DNA of 8,451 nt from NCBI GenBank assembly GCA_947453285.1, contig CANGGA010000039.1, forward strand, positions 1 through 8,451, read 5' to 3'. A program made the position numbers and the translations under genes. The stretch's first letter is position 1, and each line of letters opens with the position of its first letter. This document shows positions 1-4,057 of this stretch, in pieces. The notes under the pieces are model-generated. The model had not been told where the DNA came from. It made no database searches and worked only from the letters and a program-made list of their open reading frames with translations. Source of the DNA: Microbacteriaceae bacterium (GTDB taxonomy: Bacteria; Actinomycetota; Actinomycetes; Actinomycetales; Microbacteriaceae).

Positions 1-1
1 C

Positions 2-259
2 TATGGCCTCGACTGGATAGCCACCGTTCCTCCAACCGTGGAACTTTGTCGCAAGCACTTCGGTTTGCAGAAATCGCCCATGGTCTATGGATGGGTTTTC
101 GCGTCGCACATGGTTGGGGCAGCGATTGCCGCGAGCTTCGCGGGAGCCATCCGTGATATTCAAGGCGACTATTTCATCGCCTGGATAACCGCCGCGGTTT
201 TGTGCCTAGTGGCTGCCGTCGCCGTTCTTGGACTTAAAAAAGTGAAACCGGCTGTCTGA
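2..259 (+). CDS. MFS transporter, C-terminal fragment
   Basis: This is the last 85 codons of a membrane permease whose start lies before the window. The frame is open from base 2 to the TGA at 257-259. It begins YGLDWIATVPPT, then a loop (VELCRKHFG), then a helix containing GWVFASHMVGAAIAA. A short charged turn (RDIQGDY) is followed by a last helix (IAWITAAVLCLVAAVAVLGL) and a basic tail, KKVKPAV. The Gly-Leu-Asp-Trp segment and the two closing helices resemble the end of 12-helix MFS proteins of the monocarboxylate/oxalate-like group. That subgroup is from memory and the substrate is unknown. The stop codon sits in the loop of the terminator hairpin that serves the opposing tRNA gene. Confidence 0.75.
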   Translation, partial: YGLDWIATVPPTVELCRKHFGLQKSPMVYGWVFASHMVGAAIAASFAGAIRDIQGDYFIAWITAAVLCLVAAVAVLGLKKVKPAV

Positions 260-273
260 GACAACCGGTTTCA
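236..273 (-). terminator. Intrinsic terminator of tRNA-Leu, overlapping the MFS stop
   Basis: A perfect 9-bp stem joins TGAAACCGG (243-251) and CCGGTTTCA (265-273). After one mismatch it continues as an inner 4-bp stem, TGTC (253-256) with GACA (260-263), closing on a TGA loop. Read on the minus strand, the hairpin is followed one base later by six T residues (241-236). That is the classic rho-independent layout just 3' of the tRNA. On the plus strand no T-run follows, so it should act mainly on minus-strand transcripts, although it might also weakly stop the MFS message. Confidence 0.8.
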
Positions 274-277
274 TTCG

Positions 278-359
278 TGCGGGCGAAGGGACTTGAACCC
301 CCATGCCTTGCGGCGCTGGAACCTAAATCCAGTGCGTCTGCCAATTTCGCCACGCCCGC
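278..359 (-). tRNA. tRNA-Leu, anticodon UAG
   Basis: The minus strand folds as a class II tRNA of 82 nt without CCA. The 7-bp acceptor stem pairs GCGGGCG (359-353) with CGCCCGC (285-279), and the discriminator is A at 278. The D-arm region is GGCGAAATTGGCAGACGC. The anticodon stem is CTGGA/TCCAG around the loop TTTAGGT, giving anticodon TAG, which reads CUN leucine codons, chiefly CUA. There is a variable arm GCC-GCAA-GGC and a T-loop TTCAAGT. The T-stem GGGGG/CCCTT contains two G-U pairs. The 3' CCA is not encoded; CGA follows the discriminator. The long variable arm and A73 fit a leucine tRNA. Confidence 0.95.
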
Positions 360-369
360 AACCTGTCAA

Positions 370-397
370 GCATAAACCATAAATAGCCCTGTGGAAA
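370..397 (-). promoter_or_regulatory. Possible promoter of tRNA-Leu
   Basis: On the minus strand, TTTCCA (397-392) is followed by a 17-base spacer and TATGCT (375-370). The latter ends ten bases before the mature tRNA 5' base. Geometry fits a housekeeping sigma promoter with a short 5' leader removed by RNase P, but both hexamers match the consensus only partly. A perfect TTGACA closer to the gene (369-364) is too near the tRNA to serve as its -35 box. Confidence 0.35.
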
Positions 398-403
398 AGT
401 CGG

Positions 404-419
404 GCAGCAAATTCGCTGC
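404..419. repeat. Short inverted repeat in the tad leader
   Basis: Arms GCAGC (404-408) and GCTGC (415-419) flank the 6-base spacer AAATTC, ending 28 bases before the tadA ATG. It could be a small operator-like palindrome or chance. Apart from this and the tRNA promoter, I see nothing definite between 360 and 437. No convincing plus-strand -35/-10 pair for the tad operon stands out. Confidence 0.25.
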
Positions 420-437
420 ACTGCGAACTTAGCCCGT

Positions 438-443
438 GGAGGG
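438..443 (+). promoter_or_regulatory. Shine-Dalgarno site that fixes the tadA start
   Basis: GGAGGG lies four bases before ATG at 448. An in-frame GTG at 436 would place this ribosome-binding sequence inside the coding region and has no comparable motif upstream of it, so ATG 448 is the better start. Confidence 0.7.
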
Positions 444-447
444 CACA

Positions 448-1548
448 ATGAACGGTTCAGGGGCAGACGTAGCGCTGTTGGCAAGAGAGCTTGCAGATGG
501 GCTCGCCGTTGGCGACGCTATCGATTCGGCTGTTGAACAACTCGGCCATCGAAGCGGGCTGACGCATTTTGAAAGCAAAGCACTAGCCGAATCGAGCCAC
601 GACTCTATTCGAGGGTTCGGTGTGCTCCAACAATTCTTTGACGATGAATCAATCGAAGAGATTTGGCTGAATCGGCCAAATGAAGTCTTTCTGGCCAGGG
701 GTGGAGTTAGCGAACGGATCTTTCTGGCTCTTAGCGCCAACGAAATTACGACCCTGGTTGAAAGGATGCTGAGGCACTCGGGTCGCCGCCTTGATCGATC
801 GTCTCCGTTCGTCGATGCAGCTTTGCCAGACGGTTCGAGGTTGCACGTGATCATCCCTGATGTCGCTCGCGAGAACTGGTCTGTGAACATCAGAAAGTTT
901 CCCAAGCAGGTTTGGCGCCTGACCGATTTGGTCGACCGCAAAGTGCTGACTCTTCAGCAGGCCCGGTTTCTGGCTGGGCAAATGCGCACCGGCAAAAATA
1001 TTTTGGTTTCTGGAGCAACCCAAGCCGGCAAGACCACTTTGCTCTGCGCTTTGTTAGCTGAAACCAACCCTTCGAAGAGACTTGTGACGGTCGAAGAAAC
1101 ATTTGAAATTCGAGCAACGAATTTTGATTGGGTGGCATTGCAAACCCGGCAGGCAAACCTCGAAGGCCGAGGCGAGATCACACTTCGTCGACTCGTGAAA
1201 GAGAGCCTGCGCATGCGGCCCGAGTTGCTTGTGGTTGGCGAGGTTCGTGAAGCCGAGAGCCTAGACCTTCTAATTGCAATGAACTCTGGCTTACCGGGCT
1301 TGTGCACGATTCATGCAAATAGCGCGGCCGAGGCGGTGCAGAAGCTATGCACGCTTCCGTTGCTTGCGGGTGCCAACATCTCGGCTGAATTCGTAAAGGC
1401 AACGGTGGCTAGCTGCATTGACTATGTGGTGCAATGTCGAATGCTTCCAGATGGGTCGCGGCAAGTTTCAGAAATAGTTTCTGTCGTGTGGAATCCCGAG
1501 GTCGAGACAATCAAAACTCTGCCCATAGAAATAGGCGACCGTGCCTAG
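448..1548 (+). CDS. tadA: TadA/CpaF-type secretion ATPase of Tad pilus
   Basis: This 366-residue protein of the TadA/VirB11 family hydrolyses ATP to drive assembly of Flp/Tad pili. It is cytosolic and docks on the TadB/TadC membrane platform. The N-terminal domain (about 1-160) contains the family signature DAALPDGSR (123-131). The ATPase domain has the Walker A loop GATQAGKTT (189-197), the acidic Asp-box-like region VTVEETFEIRA (213-223), Walker B LLVVGEVRE (260-268, with Glu265) and the His-box GLCTIHANS (284-292). Length is normal for actinobacterial TadA. The start is ATG 448, with GGAGGG four bases upstream. The C-terminus overlaps tadB by 8 bases, suggesting translational coupling. It heads the operon, and the usual preceding tadZ/ssd gene is absent; a tRNA and an unrelated permease lie upstream instead. 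Confidence 0.94.
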   Translation: MNGSGADVALLARELADGLAVGDAIDSAVEQLGHRSGLTHFESKALAESSHDSIRGFGVLQQFFDDESIEEIWLNRPNEVFLARGGVSERIFLALSANEITTLVERMLRHSGRRLDRSSPFVDAALPDGSRLHVIIPDVARENWSVNIRKFPKQVWRLTDLVDRKVLTLQQARFLAGQMRTGKNILVSGATQAGKTTLLCALLAETNPSKRLVTVEETFEIRATNFDWVALQTRQANLEGRGEITLRRLVKESLRMRPELLVVGEVREAESLDLLIAMNSGLPGLCTIHANSAAEAVQKLCTLPLLAGANISAEFVKATVASCIDYVVQCRMLPDGSRQVSEIVSVVWNPEVETIKTLPIEIGDRA

Positions 1549-2296
1549 TTGGTTGCGGCTCAATCTTCAACGCGCTGGTATCGCCAGTTCGAGGCGAGCT
1601 CTCTCGGTCGGAGCTTTGGCGGTCGTCTTGGCTTTCGCAATTGCCCAAGACTTGGTCGGGGTGTTCTGGCTGAGCATTGCTGTGACCGTCGGCACATCTG
1701 GTTTATTGCTCGAATGGCTCTCTGCTCGAGCGAGGGATCGGTCTAAGCGAATCGTGGATGAGTGGCCGATTGTTATCGAGTCGCTCGACTCTGCGGCGCA
1801 AAGTGGTCTCGGTTTGTATGAGTCTCTTCGAGACCTTGCAGAATCGAAGCACCTACTGGTGGCTGGCGACATCGCTCGGCTTTGCGCGGCTTGCGATTCT
1901 GGGGTGCCGCTCGATGTCGCGCTTGTTGAGCTGAAAGACCGGTTTGGGCTGGCCAGTAGCGATTTGACTATCGAATCTCTTCGACTGGTAAACGATGCGG
2001 GTGGCGGCGGCTATCAACAGGCCCTGCAACTGCAGGTGAAATCGATTCGAGAGCGAAGCCGACTCTTCGAGCAAGTGCTTGCAAAACAGGGATGGGTGGT
2101 CGGCACGGCGAAGGTTGCAGTCGCGGCACCTTGGATTATCGTGACGCTCTTAGCCACCAGGCCAGAAAACCTTCAGGCCTACAATTCGGCAGCGGGGCAG
2201 CTTTTGCTTGCCCTTGGCCTGCTTGCATCGTTTATCGCAATTCGGTTGATTGCTCTGATCGGACGAATCGACAATTCGCGCAGGGTCTTCCAGTGA
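1541..2296 (+). CDS. tadB: TadB-like pilus platform protein (T2SSF family)
   Basis: This 251-residue inner-membrane protein starts at GTG 1541, inside the end of tadA (8-base overlap). Predicted helices are at about 19-36 and 41-58. They are followed by a cytosolic GspF-type domain (about 67-180) with the family pattern DEWPIVIESLDSAAQSGLGL (73-92) and a Gly-rich turn, NDAGGGGYQ (151-159). Two further helices lie at about 188-206 and 218-240. This two-plus-two helix layout around an alpha-helical T2SSF domain matches TadB, which pairs with TadC as the platform on which TadA acts. It is slightly shorter than many TadB proteins. Assignment to TadB rather than TadC rests on its position directly after tadA and on the two N-terminal helices. 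No strong Shine-Dalgarno is seen, so coupling to tadA is likely. Confidence 0.88.
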   Translation: MPSWLRLNLQRAGIASSRRALSVGALAVVLAFAIAQDLVGVFWLSIAVTVGTSGLLLEWLSARARDRSKRIVDEWPIVIESLDSAAQSGLGLYESLRDLAESKHLLVAGDIARLCAACDSGVPLDVALVELKDRFGLASSDLTIESLRLVNDAGGGGYQQALQLQVKSIRERSRLFEQVLAKQGWVVGTAKVAVAAPWIIVTLLATRPENLQAYNSAAGQLLLALGLLASFIAIRLIALIGRIDNSRRVFQ

Positions 2297-2925
2297 ATAA
2301 TCTTGCGAATCTAGTCGCGGTAATTTCAATCGGCCTTTGTGTTTATTTTTTGCGCGGCAGTTTCACTCGCACATCAATCTTGACCAGAGTTGCAAACCTT
2401 GCTCCGGGTTCAGCCATTGTTGCAGTTCGTGAACCACAGAAAAGGCCGAGGTCAATACGAATGTCGAAACAAAAGCAGTCGCAGGTCGATGCAGAGTTGC
2501 CCGACCTTGTTGAATTGCTTGCCGCGGCAATCTTGTCTGGCTTTTCGCTTTATTCTGCGATCGAACGAATATCCCAGCGAGCCTCCGGTACAGTTTCCGA
2601 AAATCTCGCGTTGATGCTTCGTCGGCTCGAGCTCGGTTCACGTTTTGATCAAGAACTCTCGGCTCTATGTGACCGCCAGCCGACGCCAGGCATCCGTGAA
2701 CTTGCAAACAAGCTCTCTATCGCGCTTGCCCGCGGAACCCCGCTCGCCTCGGCACTAGTTGCGCTGAGTGAGACCCTTCGCATCAAGCAAGCAAATGTCG
2801 TGCTGGCAAAGGCTGGCTCCAATGAAACCAAAATGTTGATTCCGCTCGTGACCTTGGTGTTGCCAACCACAGTGATTTTTGCAATCTATCCGAGCGTTCA
2901 ATTTCTCAATGTCGGCTTCAACTGA
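2293..2925 (+). CDS. tadC: TadC-like pilus platform protein (T2SSF family)
   Basis: This 210-residue membrane protein starts at GTG 2293 in a GTGA overlap with the tadB stop. An in-frame extension upstream to 2092 would lie wholly inside tadB and is not credible. The N-terminal helix is at about 5-21, with a basic linker (45-62). The T2SSF domain begins with ELPDLVELLAAAILSGFSL (68-86), the typical Leu-Pro and Ser/Gly-Phe-Ser pattern. The C-terminal helix region holds NETKMLIPLVTLVLPTTVIF (177-196), matching the conserved end of TadC proteins. It should pair with TadB in the inner membrane. It is short, with one clear N-terminal helix, comparable to the small TadC of Mycobacterium (Rv3657c). 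It is followed after 10 bases by the pilin-like gene. Confidence 0.87.
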   Translation: MNNLANLVAVISIGLCVYFLRGSFTRTSILTRVANLAPGSAIVAVREPQKRPRSIRMSKQKQSQVDAELPDLVELLAAAILSGFSLYSAIERISQRASGTVSENLALMLRRLELGSRFDQELSALCDRQPTPGIRELANKLSIALARGTPLASALVALSETLRIKQANVVLAKAGSNETKMLIPLVTLVLPTTVIFAIYPSVQFLNVGFN

Positions 2926-2935
2926 AAGGAAAACC

Positions 2936-3091
2936 GTGAAGAAAATAATGCAACAAGACAGGGGAGACGTGCCGGGCTGGGTGCTGATAACGCTCATGAC
3001 TGCCGGCCTGGTGGTCTTAATCTGGTCGGTGGCTGCTCCGGCTCTGAGAGGCGTTTTTGAACAGGCGCTTGGCAAAGTCGCAGCTTTCTAA
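2936..3091 (+). CDS. Small single-helix protein, candidate Flp-type pilin
   Basis: This is a 51-residue protein starting at GTG 2936, with AAAGGA (2925-2930) five bases upstream. A basic leader, MKKIMQQDRG (1-10), precedes DVPGWVLITLMTAGLVVLIW (11-30), then an amphipathic tail, SVAAPALRGVFEQALGKVAAF. Leader length, the Arg-Gly junction, the long hydrophobic helix and the slot after tadC all match Flp pilins (Rv3656c position). However, the glutamate normally five residues after the cleavage glycine is a tryptophan (Trp15), and the usual Glu-Tyr pair is missing. It could be a divergent major pilin cut after Gly10, an uncleaved anchor, or an assembly factor. Proteins of this kind seem to recur in Microbacteriaceae tad loci, but that is from memory. 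It overlaps the next gene by 35 bases. Confidence 0.7.
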   Translation: MKKIMQQDRGDVPGWVLITLMTAGLVVLIWSVAAPALRGVFEQALGKVAAF

Positions 3092-3476
3092 GCCTTTGGG
3101 TGATGCGAGTGGCTCGACAGCTGCCGAATTTGCGCTCTTAGCCTTGCCTTTGAGTCTCTTATTGGCAGCTTCGATCAACTATTGCTTGAACGTCTATCTG
3201 GATTCGGTCTTTCGCTATCAGGCGGTTGCCACCGCTCGTTTCGGCGCTCTAGCCGACGTGACCTTGGCCGAGGCTAATCTGCTCGCAGAACAGCGTTGTC
3301 AAAGCAATATCTCTTGGCTAGCGTCAAGCTGCTCGATAGCGTTTGGTGCTCCTGCACCTGAAGCACCGAATGGATACGTAGTTTCGACCTTTAGTTACCA
3401 GCCCCTTGCTCTGGCTTGGTTTCAAACAAGGCGGGTGGTGATTCATGCATCGGTCGCGAACGAAGTGGCGAAGTGA
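3057..3476 (+). CDS. tadE: TadE-like minor pilin
   Basis: This 139-residue protein has the class III prepilin pattern of TadE: a basic leader MNRRLAKSQLSKP, then G19|STAAEF, with Glu24 five residues after the cut glycine. A hydrophobic helix runs from about 22 to 46. Processing by a TadV/archaeal-type prepilin peptidase is expected from the family, with the product inserted in the membrane and used as a minor pilin or pilus-base component. The ectodomain has one cysteine pair, Cys81 and Cys92, and Cys43 lies in the helix. The start is TTG 3057, supported by GAGAGG (3046-3051) five bases upstream; TTG 3069 is an alternative. It overlaps the preceding gene by 35 bases and the next by 32. Confidence 0.82.
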   Translation: MNRRLAKSQLSKPLGDASGSTAAEFALLALPLSLLLAASINYCLNVYLDSVFRYQAVATARFGALADVTLAEANLLAEQRCQSNISWLASSCSIAFGAPAPEAPNGYVVSTFSYQPLALAWFQTRRVVIHASVANEVAK

Positions 3477-3777
3477 CTCGGGCAACTCCGTGATTGAGTT
3501 CGTTTTTATCTTTTGCTTAGGGGCGACTGCAATTCTGACTATGTCGTTGAATGTCGAGACTGCGCTTCGAGACCACTTTGCAGCGTTATCGATAGCAAAT
3601 GAAACACTTCGAACCTGGCAGCTGACCGAATCTGAAATTTCTGCCAAGCGGGCAGCGGAGGCTGCGGCCCGAACGTTTTTGCTCGATCCTTCATTGGTTA
3701 ATGTCACCCTGGAGAGTTCGTGCTCAATAGGTGTAGTTGTTCGTGGCTCAATCGAAACCGCTCGTGCCAACTGCTAA
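3445..3777 (+). CDS. Second TadE-like minor pilin
   Basis: This 110-residue protein starts at ATG 3445, with a GGGTGG stretch six bases upstream, inside the end of the preceding tadE. A strongly basic leader, MHRSRTKWRSDSG (1-13), is followed by NSVIEFVFIF (14-23), so Gly13 is the likely cleavage point and Glu18 is at +5, as in prepilins. The helix spans about 15-36. The remaining region is helical and Ala/Glu-rich (NETLRTWQ, AKRAAEAAARTF), then a short beta-like tail. Ectodomain cysteines are Cys93 and the final residue, Cys110; Cys24 is in the helix. It does not look like a recent duplicate of the upstream TadE outside the N-terminal helix. It corresponds to an extra pilin-like gene compared with the Mycobacterium tuberculosis tad operon. 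Confidence 0.78.
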   Translation: MHRSRTKWRSDSGNSVIEFVFIFCLGATAILTMSLNVETALRDHFAALSIANETLRTWQLTESEISAKRAAEAAARTFLLDPSLVNVTLESSCSIGVVVRGSIETARANC

Positions 3778-4048
3778 AGAGGGCGGCTCAATGTTGCCGC
3801 TTTTCATCGTTATTCTCGCGACGCTTCTCGTCGCCTCGGCAACAATCATCGACGCCGGTTCGCTTTTTCTTTTTCGTCAGCATCTGCAGGTATCGGCAGA
3901 CCAATCTGCAATCTCCCGCTTTTCGCTTGGAGAGCGAACTTCTGAGTCGACGTTAGAGCTCGAACTTTGCGAACTTTGGAATAGCCCGTTTAAAGTTTTC
4001 GGGCTGCCAAGTTCGCACGAAGTTTGCGCAAAGTCGGCAGCCCGATGA
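3743..4048 (+). CDS. TadG/Rv3654c-like small pilus-associated protein
   Basis: This protein of about 101 residues is the last gene of the tad operon. After a polar leader (about 1-15, ending KEGG), a hydrophobic helix, MLPLFIVILATLLVASATII (17-36), runs into DAGSLFLFRQHLQVSADQSA (37-56). That is the signature of TadG-like N-terminal regions and of the small Rv3654c-type proteins next to actinobacterial tad genes (Asp-x-Gly, Arg-Gln-x-Leu-Gln, Ala-Asp). The short remainder holds Cys76 and Cys95. The start is uncertain. GTG 3743, with AGGTG nine bases upstream, is chosen because it keeps a charged leader and repeats the roughly 35-base overlap seen upstream. TTG 3737 is also possible. ATG 3791 has GAGGG seven bases upstream, but it would remove the leader. 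It ends nine bases before the convergent amylase stop. Confidence 0.7.
   Translation: MAQSKPLVPTAKEGGSMLPLFIVILATLLVASATIIDAGSLFLFRQHLQVSADQSAISRFSLGERTSESTLELELCELWNSPFKVFGLPSSHEVCAKSAAR
4000..4044. terminator. Hairpin between convergent tad operon and amylase
   Basis: CGGGCTGCC (4000-4008) and GGCAGCCCG (4036-4044) form a perfect, GC-rich 9-bp stem with a 27-base loop, within the last codons of the final tad gene. It lies immediately downstream of the amylase on the minus strand, where CGAAAACTTT follows. No real T-run follows on either side, so termination by hairpin alone is a guess. An upstream AGCCCG (3983-3988) can compete for the same left arm. Confidence 0.4.
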
Positions 4049-4057
4049 ACCTTATGG

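Noticed and set aside
278..359. tRNA-Leu as an attachment site for an integrated element carrying the tad operon
   Set aside because: No integrase gene and no repeat of the tRNA 3' end were found elsewhere in the window. The base composition of the operon is like its surroundings by eye.
364..369. Perfect TTGACA (minus strand) just before tRNA-Leu
   Set aside because: It is four bases from the mature tRNA, so any -10 box would fall inside the tRNA. Likely chance.
429..941. A 170-codon minus-strand frame opposite tadA
   Set aside because: It lies entirely against a well-supported ATPase gene. Its translation is Ser/Arg-rich without a recognisable domain and it has no ribosome-binding site of note.
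2092..2292. A longer tadC beginning inside tadB
   Set aside because: The extra 67 residues are an out-of-frame reading of the tadB end with no membrane pattern. GTG 2293 in the GTGA overlap gives the normal N-terminal helix.
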